Below, in pieces: positions 14,733 to 23,881 of a stretch of 28,944 nt of DNA. The DNA lies in NCBI GenBank assembly GCA_017441045.1, contig JAFSAK010000057.1:1-28944 (forward strand), read 5' to 3'. The translations under genes and the position numbers were made by a program. Origin of the DNA: Clostridia bacterium (GTDB lineage: Bacteria; Bacillota_A; Clostridia; Oscillospirales; Acutalibacteraceae). Numbering within the stretch: the stretch's first letter is position 1; each line of letters starts with the position of its first letter. The notes under the pieces were generated by a model. The model did no database searches. It saw only the letters and a program-made list of their open reading frames with translations, and was not told the origin of the DNA.

Positions 14733-16859
14733 CTATTTATGCGATATTTTATTTATTCCCTTACAAAGCTTTGTTTCTTTTCCGTTTAAAATTAGCTTCG
14801 CGTTTTTAGGTACTGTGATGGTATATTCGCCCTTATTTCTATCAAAGGAAACCGATATTCTGCCGGATTTCGTATCCATATAACCTGAGAAATTATTGAG
14901 TTTTTGGGGAATCTTCGGAGCAATTACGATATTCTCAAAACCGAATCCATCCTGACCTATACCCATAACGTGCTCAAACAGATTTTCCACCACGGCGCTA
15001 AACATAGGATGATCATGCGAGCCACCCTTCCACGCTTCCCAATAGGTTGTGGCTCCGCGGTTTATCATATAGTTAAAGTTGACGTCATCGGGGTTTGCAA
15101 GAAGGTCAAAAGCAATATCTTCATAACCGTTTTCAAAAAGAAGTTTGAGAAGCAAGGGCGTACCGAAAATACCCGTATCAAAAACGGGATTTTCCCTATA
15201 CTTTTGGGCTATTTTATCTACACTGTAAAGTCCCAAATCAGCCAAAAAACAAGTACCGCCCTGATCATTTTCGGGGGATATATCGCCGAAGGTTTCACTT
15301 AAAGCGGTAACACATTTATCAATGTTTTCGCTTATTCCCTTTTTATCGATTTCCTCTCCTAAAATATTTGCGATTTCCAAAACCTTTCGCATACATTTTA
15401 TGAAATAATATGTGTTAACAAGGGCGGGAGAAATTTCGCATCGCGCGGGAGTACACCACTCGCCCAAAAACCAACAACCCTCCACCTTTTTACTGATGAG
15501 ATTGTTTTCCGCTCTCGAAAGCATAAACTCATACCATTTAAGCATATACGGCAACCCTTCGCGGAGGATTTCCTTGTCGCCGAAATGCTTATAATGATTA
15601 TAGGGGATAATCACTATGGCGCCTCCCCAACCGCCCGGGCCGCCGCCACCACCACCAAAAGGAGCCGTATTTTCCACGTTGCCCGTAAGTGAATTTTGAC
15701 AATCGTAAATATCCCTTATCCACTTTTTGTAAAAGCCTTCGGTTTTAAGGGTGGTCATAACTGCATTACTTGCAATCTGACCGTCGCCCGTATAGGCGAG
15801 ACGCTCTCTGTGAGGACAGTCGGAAACTGTACCGTAATGAAGGTTATTAAGCAGAGTTCTTATATGGGCGGTATACAACCAATTAAGCATTTCATTATCG
15901 CATTCGAAATAACTTGCAGGTTTTATATCACTATGAACGACAATAACCTCTATCTCCGAAACATCACCAATAACCTCAATATATCTAAATGCTTTAACCG
16001 AAAACTTCGGCTTTAATTCCCGTTCTTTTTCTGTAATATATTCATCGGTCTGTATTTGAGGAATTCCGTTCGCGGATAATTGGTCGCTTCCTGCGGAGCC
16101 GTAATTCAAAGTGAAATCGGCATTTATACCCTCACTGTATGTAACCGTAATATTACCTTTGCCCTTTAATTTCGCATATCCCGAAATATTGATACCCGCA
16201 TCGTAAACCCTGCGATTCTGATGGGCAAAAACCTCTTTGGGCTTGATGACGGATATTTCCTTATCGGCAGGGCAGGTTTGCTTTTCAAATATATCCGATT
16301 TTGGCGCGGAGGTTATTTCCACGGGATAAAGAGTTTCATCGATTGCTTCAAAATCCCACTTTTCACCGAAGAATATATTATTAAAAACTATGGGAGATTT
16401 TTTCCATTTAAGATTTTCATCGGAAACGAAAACGGTCTCTTTACCTTGGTTTTCGGTAAGTTTTATAGCATATATAAGTTTTATAAAATCATACCACATT
16501 TCCCCCTCGATAACCCTTTCTGTTTGGTTATACCAACCGTTACCAAGCCAAACTTCAATAAGGTTTTCACCCTCGGTTATAAAGGGGAGTATATCATATA
16601 CTTTATATAGGGTGCGATATGTACCGTGACGCTCGTTGGGGTAAAGAAGCTGTCTGCCCTCTCGGGGTTCATAATCGGTATAGGCAGGAACCAAAATATC
16701 ATCGCTTACCTTTTTACCGTTTATAAAAAGCTCAAAGAAACCGAGCCCGCAGATATTGATATCTGCAGAAACGGTTTCTTTGTTTACATTAAATTTGCCC
16801 ACGATTATGGGGCTATCACAATTTTTGCTTGTTACCCATTTAGCATTTTTAAAAGGCAT
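14733..16859 (-). CDS. GH78 alpha-L-rhamnosidase
   Basis: This inverting glycosidase releases L-rhamnose from plant glycosides or polysaccharides. The 708-residue protein has N-terminal beta domains including a carbohydrate-binding-like part (GLGFFELFINGKKVSDDILVPAYTDY), then the (alpha/alpha)6 barrel. The family signature DCPHRERLAYTGDGQ gives Asp347 and Glu352, and TTYWEAW gives Glu608, candidate catalytic residues, followed by GSHDHPMFSAV. A Gly-rich loop FGGGGGGPGGWGG lies at 401-413. No signal peptide is present, so it is cytoplasmic. The ATG is preceded by a weak AGGGA site. The gene begins 20 bases after the prfC stop, so it is likely transcribed from the prfC promoter, an odd pairing for a catabolic enzyme. 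Confidence 0.92.
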   Translation of the reverse strand: MPFKNAKWVTSKNCDSPIIVGKFNVNKETVSADINICGLGFFELFINGKKVSDDILVPAYTDYEPREGRQLLYPNERHGTYRTLYKVYDILPFITEGENLIEVWLGNGWYNQTERVIEGEMWYDFIKLIYAIKLTENQGKETVFVSDENLKWKKSPIVFNNIFFGEKWDFEAIDETLYPVEITSAPKSDIFEKQTCPADKEISVIKPKEVFAHQNRRVYDAGINISGYAKLKGKGNITVTYSEGINADFTLNYGSAGSDQLSANGIPQIQTDEYITEKERELKPKFSVKAFRYIEVIGDVSEIEVIVVHSDIKPASYFECDNEMLNWLYTAHIRTLLNNLHYGTVSDCPHRERLAYTGDGQIASNAVMTTLKTEGFYKKWIRDIYDCQNSLTGNVENTAPFGGGGGGPGGWGGAIVIIPYNHYKHFGDKEILREGLPYMLKWYEFMLSRAENNLISKKVEGCWFLGEWCTPARCEISPALVNTYYFIKCMRKVLEIANILGEEIDKKGISENIDKCVTALSETFGDISPENDQGGTCFLADLGLYSVDKIAQKYRENPVFDTGIFGTPLLLKLLFENGYEDIAFDLLANPDDVNFNYMINRGATTYWEAWKGGSHDHPMFSAVVENLFEHVMGIGQDGFGFENIVIAPKIPQKLNNFSGYMDTKSGRISVSFDRNKGEYTITVPKNAKLILNGKETKLCKGINKISHK

Positions 16860-16879
16860 AAAATCCCTGCTTTCAAAAC

Positions 16880-18469
16880 TTATTCTTTACTGAATTCCTC
16901 TAAAATAAGACCCTTATTCTTTTCAAGTGCCCAGTTTATATTCCATTCGCTTGTGAAGATAAGAAGGTCGTTGCCCTTAAAGTCCTGCACCCATTTGGTA
17001 TCAGAGGTAAGATTAAGGGAAGAAACGTCAATATCTTTATTGCCTATCCAGCGGATATACTGGAAGGGCAGATTATTTCTTATAACGTCAACCTTATATT
17101 CGTTTTTAAGGCGGTATTCGAGAACCTCAAATTGAAGTACACCAACAACGCCCACAATAACCCTTTCCATACCCGAATTGGGCTCGTGGAAAATCTGAAT
17201 TGCGCCCTCTTGGGCTATCTGCTCAACGCCCTTAACAAACTGTTTTCGCTTTAAACTATCTATCTGCTCAACCATAGCGAAATGCTCGGGAGCAAAGGTG
17301 GGGATTCCTTCGAATTCTACCTTGTTTTTAGAGGTGCATACCGTATCTCCTATGGAGAACATACCGGGAGCGAAAACGCCGATAATATCGCCCGCATAGG
17401 CCTCATTTACGATCTGACGGGATTCGGCCATTAGTTGCTGCGGCTGAGAAAGGCGAAGGGCCTTTCCCCCTTGCATATGGAAATATTCCTTATCCCGCTC
17501 GAATTTACCCGAACAGATTCGCATAAAGGTCATTCTATCGCGGTGGGCTTTATTCATATTTGCCTGAATTTTAAATACGAAGGCAGAAAAATCCTCGCTA
17601 TCGGGCTCAATTTCACCCGATTTGGTATTACGGGCAGGGGGCGGAGTTGTCATTTTAAGAAAATTTTCAAGGAAGGGCTCAACGCCGAAATTAGTAAGGG
17701 CTGAACCGAAGAAAACGGGGGTTAGTGTTCCGTTTCGTACCTTTTCCAAATCAAAATCAAAACTTGCGCCGTCAAGTAGTTCTATCTGGTCAACGAGTTC
17801 TGCCCTTTGATACTCGCCTATAAGCTCATCAAGCTTTGCAGTATCGGTAATATCGCACTCAATGGCGTTTAATTTTTCCTGACCTCTATGACGCTCGTTA
17901 AAGCTCATAATCTGACGCTTTTCTCTATCGAAAACGCCCTTAAAGTTAACGCCGCAACCGATGGGCCAGTTTATAGGATAGGTGCCGATACCGAATTCCT
18001 TTTCGAGTTCATCGAGAAGCTCAAAGGGATCTCTTGCCTCGCGGTCAAGCTTATTTATAAAGGTGAAAATGGGGATATGGCGCATAGCCGTAACCTTAAA
18101 TAGTTTACGGGTCTGGGGCTCAATACCCTTTGCCGCATCGATAACCATAACAACGCTATCTGCCGCCATAAGAGTTCTATAGGTATCCTCCGAAAAGTCC
18201 TGATGTCCCGGAGTATCAAGAATATTTATGCAATAACCCTCATATTCAAACTGCATAACAGACGAGGTAATAGAAATACCTCTCTGCTTTTCAAGGTCCA
18301 TCCAGTCGGAAACGGCGTGCTTAGCCGTGGCCTTGCCCTTAACCGAACCTGCGGTCTGGATAGCGCCTCCGTATAAAAGTAATTTTTCGGTAAGTGTGGT
18401 TTTACCTGCATCGGGGTGGGAAATAATCGCAAATGTTCTTCTGCGGTTAATCTCTTCTTTTAACGTCAC
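16880..18469 (-). CDS. prfC: peptide chain release factor 3
   Basis: RF3 is a translational GTPase that recycles RF1/RF2 from the ribosome after peptide release. The 529-residue length is typical. The G domain is intact: P-loop SHPDAGKTTL (17-26), DTPGHQDF (85-92) and NKLD (139-142). The GSVKGKATAKHAVSDWMDLEK segment after the P-loop is diagnostic for RF3. The start is GTG at 18469, with AAGGAG nine bases upstream. It has a near-consensus promoter and lies divergent to pth. Confidence 0.96.
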   Translation of the reverse strand: MTLKEEINRRRTFAIISHPDAGKTTLTEKLLLYGGAIQTAGSVKGKATAKHAVSDWMDLEKQRGISITSSVMQFEYEGYCINILDTPGHQDFSEDTYRTLMAADSVVMVIDAAKGIEPQTRKLFKVTAMRHIPIFTFINKLDREARDPFELLDELEKEFGIGTYPINWPIGCGVNFKGVFDREKRQIMSFNERHRGQEKLNAIECDITDTAKLDELIGEYQRAELVDQIELLDGASFDFDLEKVRNGTLTPVFFGSALTNFGVEPFLENFLKMTTPPPARNTKSGEIEPDSEDFSAFVFKIQANMNKAHRDRMTFMRICSGKFERDKEYFHMQGGKALRLSQPQQLMAESRQIVNEAYAGDIIGVFAPGMFSIGDTVCTSKNKVEFEGIPTFAPEHFAMVEQIDSLKRKQFVKGVEQIAQEGAIQIFHEPNSGMERVIVGVVGVLQFEVLEYRLKNEYKVDVIRNNLPFQYIRWIGNKDIDVSSLNLTSDTKWVQDFKGNDLLIFTSEWNINWALEKNKGLILEEFSKE

Positions 18470-18511
18470 TTAAAATTTCTCCTTACAGTAGAATTAATCT
18501 AAAATCAACTT

Positions 18512-18540
18512 ATTCTATCACAGAATATACCCTTTTTCAA
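18512..18540 (-). promoter_or_regulatory. prfC promoter
   Basis: On the minus strand TTGAAA (18535-18540) and TAGAAT (18512-18517) are separated by 17 bases. It points away from the pth promoter that lies just to the right. Confidence 0.8.
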
Positions 18541-18559
18541 TAGAAATAAGCGATTTTTC

Positions 18560-18588
18560 TTGTAAAAAAAGGCGGTTTATGTTATTAT
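18560..18588 (+). promoter_or_regulatory. pth-mfd promoter
   Basis: TTGTAA (18560-18565) and TATTAT (18583-18588) are separated by 17 bases. Transcription would start about ten bases before the AGGTGAT ribosome site of pth, giving a very short leader. Confidence 0.65.
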
Positions 18589-18606
18589 TTCCTTTAGGTG
18601 ATATAA

Positions 18607-19200
18607 ATGTTTTTTAAATCCAAAAAAAGCGCCTTTGATTATCTTGTTGTGGGTCTTGGAAACCCCGGTCTTGAGTATGCCAAAACCCGTCATAACGCAG
18701 GGTTTATGGCTATTGATAAATTGGCGGAGGATATTGGCGCCGCTTTTAATAAAAATAAGCATAGCGCCCTTTTCGGCGAGGGAAATATAAACGGAAAACG
18801 AGTTCTGCTCGCTAAACCCCAGACCTATATGAATAATTCGGGTGAAGCCGTAGGGGCTCTATCTTCCTTTTATAAGATACCCGTAGAAAATATAATAATT
18901 ATGTTTGACGATATATCTTTAGACATTGGAGTTATCCGTATCCGCAGAAAAGGAAGCGCGGGGGGACACAACGGCATCAAGGATATAATAGAGGTTTTAG
19001 GCACCGAAGAAATTATGAGAATAAAAATCGGTGTTGGTGAGAGAATAGATAAATCGAGCGACCTTAAAAATCACGTTCTCGGGAAAATTTCAAAAGGTGA
19101 CCTTGAAAATTTCGATGAAGCTACCAAAAAGGCGGTAAGCGCCGTTAAGGAAATTATAAGTCGAGGCATTGACTCGGCAATGAATAAATACAGTAGGTAA
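18607..19200 (+). CDS. pth: peptidyl-tRNA hydrolase
   Basis: Pth cleaves peptidyl-tRNA that falls off ribosomes and so recycles tRNA. The 197-residue protein has all family landmarks: Asn19 in GLGNPG, catalytic His29 in TRHNAGF, LAKPQTYMNNSGEAV (68-82), Asp102 in FDDISLD and GSAGGHNGIKDI (116-127). A short N-terminal extension MFFKSKKS precedes the usual start of the fold, but AGGTGAT just upstream supports the ATG at 18607. The mfd gene begins three bases after the stop, forming the usual Firmicutes pth-mfd pair. Confidence 0.96.
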   Translation: MFFKSKKSAFDYLVVGLGNPGLEYAKTRHNAGFMAIDKLAEDIGAAFNKNKHSALFGEGNINGKRVLLAKPQTYMNNSGEAVGALSSFYKIPVENIIIMFDDISLDIGVIRIRRKGSAGGHNGIKDIIEVLGTEEIMRIKIGVGERIDKSSDLKNHVLGKISKGDLENFDEATKKAVSAVKEIISRGIDSAMNKYSR

Positions 19201-19203
19201 AAA

Positions 19204-22200
19204 ATGGATTTTCTTTTTAGCGTTTTAGAGCGTGACAGAGAATTTTCGGAACTTATAAATTCCGTAGAAAAGGGGCGACTGCCCCTCGGCGTTACCGGGC
19301 TTTCAAATATTCATAAAGCCCTTATAGCAGGGGGAATTTATAAGAAAACGGGCAGAAAACCCGTGCTTATCTGTCACGATGAGGCGGCGGCAAACGGACT
19401 GCGCGAAGACCTTATGGGGCTCGGCTTCGAGGCCCTTTTGCTCCCTCAAAGAGACCTAAACCTCGTACGGCTTACGGGGTACTCAAAAGAATATGAGCAT
19501 AAGCGTGTAGACACCCTGTCAAGAATTCTTGACGGGCACTTTGACATGCTCATTTTATCGGTAGATTCGGCTCTTGAGTACACCCTTCCCCCCGAAGTTT
19601 TAAAGGAAAATCAGTTTGAAATTGCCGCAGGTGATGAGGTTGATATATCGGACACGGCAGAGAAACTTATTCTGGCGGGTTATACCCGAAGTGAACTCTG
19701 CGAAGGTGCGGGACAGTTTTCCATCCGCGGCGGAATTTTGGATATTTTCCCCGTAAACCAAGATAAACCCATTCGCATTGAACTTTGGGGCGATGAGGTT
19801 GATACAATATCCTATTTTGATATCGAAAGTCAACGCCGAGAAGAACAGATAAAAAAAATCAAAATTTCCCCCGCCTGTGAACTTCCCGTAAAGGCGCAAA
19901 GTTTAGCGGAAAAGTTAGAAAAATATATAGAGGCAAATCCAAAACTTGATGGGGAAACCCTTCGAAATATAGAAAACGATATTGATATATTAAAAGGCGG
20001 TATATCGGTTTCCCCCGATTTATATATTCCCTTTCTCTATGAAGGCGGCCCCGCCACTATCTTTGATTATATTAAAGATTCACCTTTAATTCTTTGCGAA
20101 TCGGGAAATATCGCCGAACGGCTTAAAAGCATCTTCACGATGCAAAATGAAGATATAAAAATACTCCTTGAAAGCGGAGTTATCTGCCCTGCGGCAACCA
20201 AAATCACCCTTCAAAAAGATGAATTTTTCGCCCATTGCGAAAAGGCGATTTTTGCCGATAACTTCCCCCGCAATTCCTACGAAGTCAATATTAAAGATCT
20301 GATTAATTTCACCTTCAAACGCTCAACCGCTTGGAGCGGCGATATGGAGGTTTTATGCGAAGATATTGAATATAATCTCAATAGGGGCGGAAGTGTTTTA
20401 ATACTTGCGGGCGGAGAAAAAGCCGCAAATGTTCTGGCCCTCGGACTCGAAGATAAGGGCTATCGTCCGTTAATAGTTAAAGGCAATGAGCAGATAACGG
20501 GAGAAGGACTTTTTATAGCGCAGGGAGGATTATCCTCAGGATTTGAAATACCCGCTCTCAAATTTATGCTCATAACCCACCGCCATATTGCCGCCGAAAA
20601 CCGAAAGAAGCCGAAAAGGCCTAAAAACGCCAAGGAAATCGGCTCCCTCGATGAACTTAAAAACGGCGATTTAGTCGTTCACGCTTCTCACGGTATCGGT
20701 ATTTTTGACGGAATTAACCATATAACCACCTCGGGAGTTAAAAAGGATTATATCAAGATAAAATATAAGGGCACCGACGTGCTTTATGTTCCCGTAACCC
20801 AACTTGATTTGGTTTCAAAATATATTGGCTCCGCCGAGGAAGGCAGCGTTAAAATCAATCGCCTCGGCTCTCAGGAATGGCAAAAAACCAAGCAGAGAGT
20901 AAGAGCGGCAGTTAAAAATATGGCCAAGCAATTGACCGCACTTTATGCCAAACGAATGGCCACGAAGGGCTATGCTTTTTCCGAAGATACCGACCTTCAA
21001 AATAATTTCGAACGCCGCTTTGAATATGAAGAAACCCCCGACCAATTGCAGTGCATAAATGAAATAAAAAAGGATATGGAACGGGAAGTTCCTATGGACC
21101 GTCTTTTATGCGGTGACGTTGGTTTCGGCAAAACGGAGGTTGCTCTCCGAGCCGCATTTAAGTGCATAAGCGAAGGAAAACAGTGCGCTCTTTTAGTACC
21201 CACCACCATACTCGCTATGCAACACTATAACACCATAATAAAACGGTTTGGCGATATGCCCGTAACCGTTAAACTCCTATCCCGTTTCGTAACCCCAAAA
21301 GAGCAGAAAAAAACCATAGATTCCCTTAAAAAAGGCAGGGTTGATATGGTGGTCGGTACCCATCGACTGATATCGAAGGATGTGGAATTTAAAGATATCG
21401 GGCTCGTTATAATCGATGAGGAACAGCGCTTCGGCGTGGCCCAAAAGGAGCGGCTTAAAGAACTTTATCCCTTTGTTGATATCCTTACTTTAAGCGCAAC
21501 GCCTATCCCCCGTACACTTAATATGGCAATGTCGGGACTTAGGGATATGTCCTCCATAGATGAGGCGCCCGGCGACCGTCATCCCGTTCAGACCTATGTT
21601 TTAGAGCATAATGACGGGGTACTGATTGACGCCATAAACAAAGAACTTCGCCGCGGCGGTCAGGTTTATTATCTGCATAATCGGGTTGAGAGTATCGACC
21701 TTTGCGCCGCCAAACTGAAATCCCGAATTCCCGATGCCCGTTTTGCCGTTGCCCACGGTAAAATGAGCGAAGATGAACTTTCTCGCGTTTGGCAAGAACT
21801 TGTGGAGCACGAAATTGATGTGCTTGTATGCACCACCATTATTGAAACGGGCGTGGATGTACCCAATGCCAATACCCTGATAATCGAAAACGCCGATAGA
21901 ATGGGACTTTCTCAACTTCATCAACTCCGTGGCCGCGTTGGCCGCTCTCCCCGAAGGGCATACGCTTATTTTTGTTTTAATCGCAACAAACAACTTTCCG
22001 ACATTGCCTCCAAGCGCCTTGAAGCCATCAGAGAATTTACCGAATTCGGTTCGGGCTTTAAAATTGCTATGCGTGACCTTGAAATCAGAGGAGCCGGTAG
22101 TATTTTAGGCGGCGAACAGCACGGAAATATGGAGGCGGTTGGATATGATATGTATTTGAAACTGCTTTCGGATGCCGTAAACCGCGAAAACGGAATCGAA

Positions 22201-22635
22201 GCTAAAGAAACCCGAGAATGTACTATCGACCTTAATATTTCGGCCCATATTCCCGAAAGTTATATCGAATCCCTTCCCGCCCGTCTTGGCATTTATAAAC
22301 GAATTGCCGATATCGAGAACGACGAAGATGTTACGGATATTATAGACGAACTCTGCGACCGCTTCGGCGAGCCACCTCGTTCCGTTATGGGACTTATGGA
22401 TATTTCTCTGCTCCGCAATCGCGCGGCGGCACTTGGTATATACGAAATAACAGGCACTCCAAATTCTCTCGTGCTTCACACCGAAACCTTAAATGAGGAG
22501 GCGGTTTCGAAACTTTCCCAAGGTTTTGCGGATAGTTTTGCCGTTACTTTTAAGGATAAACCCTGTTATGTTATAAAACTGAAGTCAGGGGAAAAACCGC
22601 AGTCTGTAGTAGCGCAACTTGTCAAAATATTATAG
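19204..22635 (+). CDS. mfd: transcription-repair coupling factor
   Basis: Mfd removes RNA polymerase stalled at DNA damage and recruits UvrA. The 1143-residue protein has the expected order: UvrB-homology module (about 1-330), RNA polymerase interaction domain with LKNGDLVVHASHGIGIF near residue 485, and a RecG-like translocase with Walker A GDVGFGKTE near 637, DEEQ near 738, SATPIPRTLNMAMSG near 765 and motif VI QLRGRVGRS near 910. The C-terminal TRCF domain is complete. The gap to pth is three bases, so they are co-transcribed, with AGGTAAAAA as ribosome site. Length is normal. Confidence 0.97.
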   Translation: MDFLFSVLERDREFSELINSVEKGRLPLGVTGLSNIHKALIAGGIYKKTGRKPVLICHDEAAANGLREDLMGLGFEALLLPQRDLNLVRLTGYSKEYEHKRVDTLSRILDGHFDMLILSVDSALEYTLPPEVLKENQFEIAAGDEVDISDTAEKLILAGYTRSELCEGAGQFSIRGGILDIFPVNQDKPIRIELWGDEVDTISYFDIESQRREEQIKKIKISPACELPVKAQSLAEKLEKYIEANPKLDGETLRNIENDIDILKGGISVSPDLYIPFLYEGGPATIFDYIKDSPLILCESGNIAERLKSIFTMQNEDIKILLESGVICPAATKITLQKDEFFAHCEKAIFADNFPRNSYEVNIKDLINFTFKRSTAWSGDMEVLCEDIEYNLNRGGSVLILAGGEKAANVLALGLEDKGYRPLIVKGNEQITGEGLFIAQGGLSSGFEIPALKFMLITHRHIAAENRKKPKRPKNAKEIGSLDELKNGDLVVHASHGIGIFDGINHITTSGVKKDYIKIKYKGTDVLYVPVTQLDLVSKYIGSAEEGSVKINRLGSQEWQKTKQRVRAAVKNMAKQLTALYAKRMATKGYAFSEDTDLQNNFERRFEYEETPDQLQCINEIKKDMEREVPMDRLLCGDVGFGKTEVALRAAFKCISEGKQCALLVPTTILAMQHYNTIIKRFGDMPVTVKLLSRFVTPKEQKKTIDSLKKGRVDMVVGTHRLISKDVEFKDIGLVIIDEEQRFGVAQKERLKELYPFVDILTLSATPIPRTLNMAMSGLRDMSSIDEAPGDRHPVQTYVLEHNDGVLIDAINKELRRGGQVYYLHNRVESIDLCAAKLKSRIPDARFAVAHGKMSEDELSRVWQELVEHEIDVLVCTTIIETGVDVPNANTLIIENADRMGLSQLHQLRGRVGRSPRRAYAYFCFNRNKQLSDIASKRLEAIREFTEFGSGFKIAMRDLEIRGAGSILGGEQHGNMEAVGYDMYLKLLSDAVNRENGIEAKETRECTIDLNISAHIPESYIESLPARLGIYKRIADIENDEDVTDIIDELCDRFGEPPRSVMGLMDISLLRNRAAALGIYEITGTPNSLVLHTETLNEEAVSKLSQGFADSFAVTFKDKPCYVIKLKSGEKPQSVVAQLVKIL

Positions 22636-22650
22636 TTTTCAAAAAATTTG

Positions 22651-22679
22651 TGGACATTTATATAAGTTTAGTATATAAT
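22651..22679 (+). promoter_or_regulatory. promoter of the foldase lipoprotein gene
   Basis: TGGACA (22651-22656) and TATAAT (22674-22679) are separated by 17 bases, 15 bases after the mfd stop. The foldase can thus be expressed separately from pth-mfd. A GGAGG site precedes its ATG. Confidence 0.75.
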
Positions 22680-22719
22680 TTTACTTAGTTTATAATGGAT
22701 TACTACGGAGGAATTCAAA

Positions 22720-23826
22720 ATGAAAAAACTCACAAGATTAATGGCCGCTCTTTTGGCCCTTATTATGTGCCTCTCCTTTGCGGGATGCCATAAAAAAGAT
22801 GAAATCGCCCTTACAATTGAAGGCAATGATTTCACTGCCGCATATTACCTTTGCGCCCTTGTTTTCGCCGATAGCGAAGCAAGAACTAAGGTTGATCAGG
22901 AGCTTTCGGGCGATGTTGATGCCGCTACCGAAGGTATTGATTATCACAAGCAGACCATCGATAATAAAAAATTCGTTACTTGGGTAGAAGATACCGCAAT
23001 TGATAATCTCAAAAAAATTGCCGCTTGCAAGAATCTTTGCAAAGAAAATAAGTTGGAACTCGATAAGGATACCAAATCTATGGCAGAATATTATGCCGAG
23101 TATTATTGGGGTTCTTATGGATACGCTTCTTTCCTTGAGCCCAACGGCGTTGCTCTTTCCACCTTCAAGACCTATATGACCGATACCTATTATTCCGAAA
23201 AGTATTTCGATTTTATCTACGGTGAAGGCGGCGAAAAGGAAGCCAAAAAAGAAACTTTAAAGGAAATTCTTACCAAGAAATATCTTATCGTTGATATGAT
23301 CGAAGTTGATTTCACTACCCTTAAGGAAGCCGAAATTAAAGAAAAAACCGATTTTATCAATAAAGCGGCCGAAGATTTGAGAGCAGGCAGAAAGAGTTTC
23401 GAAACCGTACTCGAAGAATATGTAGGTCCCGATGAAGAGGAAGACAAAAAAGAAGAAACCAAGGAAGATGATACCGATAAAGAGGAAACTCCTCAACCCA
23501 AGGATATCAATGCCGAAATTTTAGGCGATGAAGATACCGATTATGCTTCCGATTACTTTAAAGACACAAAGGATTTGAAGGTTGGCGAAGTTCTGGTTAA
23601 AACCCTTGATGACAATAAGGGTATCGTGCTTTTCGTTAAAGGCGATATCGCAGGGGATGATTATTACTACGACCTTTTAGTTAAGAGTTTGCGTCACCTC
23701 AATTCCGATGAGGATTTCGAAAAGGTGCTTGAAGAAGCCGCACAACCTCTTAATGTTGAAAAACATAAATCTGCTATTAAGCGTTTAAAGGTTAAAAATA
23801 TCAAGTATCCCGAAACAACCGAATAA
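22720..23826 (+). CDS. PrsA-like foldase lipoprotein with a degenerate parvulin domain
   Basis: The 368-residue product is a lipoprotein with signal MKKLTRLMAALLALIMCLSF followed by AGC, lipidated at Cys23. The N-terminal ~200 residues are helical and resemble the SurA/PrsA chaperone part. From about residue 186 the order is parvulin-like: YLIVDMIEVDF where HIL would be, AAEDLRAGRKSFETVLEEY, then LKVGEVLVKTLDDNKGIVLFVKGD. The HIL histidine and the GG/LG loops are missing, and a Glu/Asp/Lys-rich insert (about 231-268) interrupts the domain, so isomerase activity is doubtful. Its place after mfd is typical for PrsA-type proteins in Clostridia. It probably helps exported proteins fold outside the membrane. 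Confidence 0.75.
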   Translation: MKKLTRLMAALLALIMCLSFAGCHKKDEIALTIEGNDFTAAYYLCALVFADSEARTKVDQELSGDVDAATEGIDYHKQTIDNKKFVTWVEDTAIDNLKKIAACKNLCKENKLELDKDTKSMAEYYAEYYWGSYGYASFLEPNGVALSTFKTYMTDTYYSEKYFDFIYGEGGEKEAKKETLKEILTKKYLIVDMIEVDFTTLKEAEIKEKTDFINKAAEDLRAGRKSFETVLEEYVGPDEEEDKKEETKEDDTDKEETPQPKDINAEILGDEDTDYASDYFKDTKDLKVGEVLVKTLDDNKGIVLFVKGDIAGDDYYYDLLVKSLRHLNSDEDFEKVLEEAAQPLNVEKHKSAIKRLKVKNIKYPETTE

Positions 23827-23842
23827 ACAAAGATAAAATTAA

Positions 23843-23876
23843 AACCGCAGAGTCAATTGATTCTGCGGTTTATTTT
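23843..23876. terminator. terminator between convergent foldase and GH38 genes
   Basis: Nine-bp stem AACCGCAGA / TCTGCGGTT with a 10-base loop, followed by TATTTTTAT on the plus strand and AATTTTAT on the minus strand. It lies 16 bases after the foldase stop and just past the GH38 stop. Confidence 0.87.
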
Positions 23877-23881
23877 TATAT

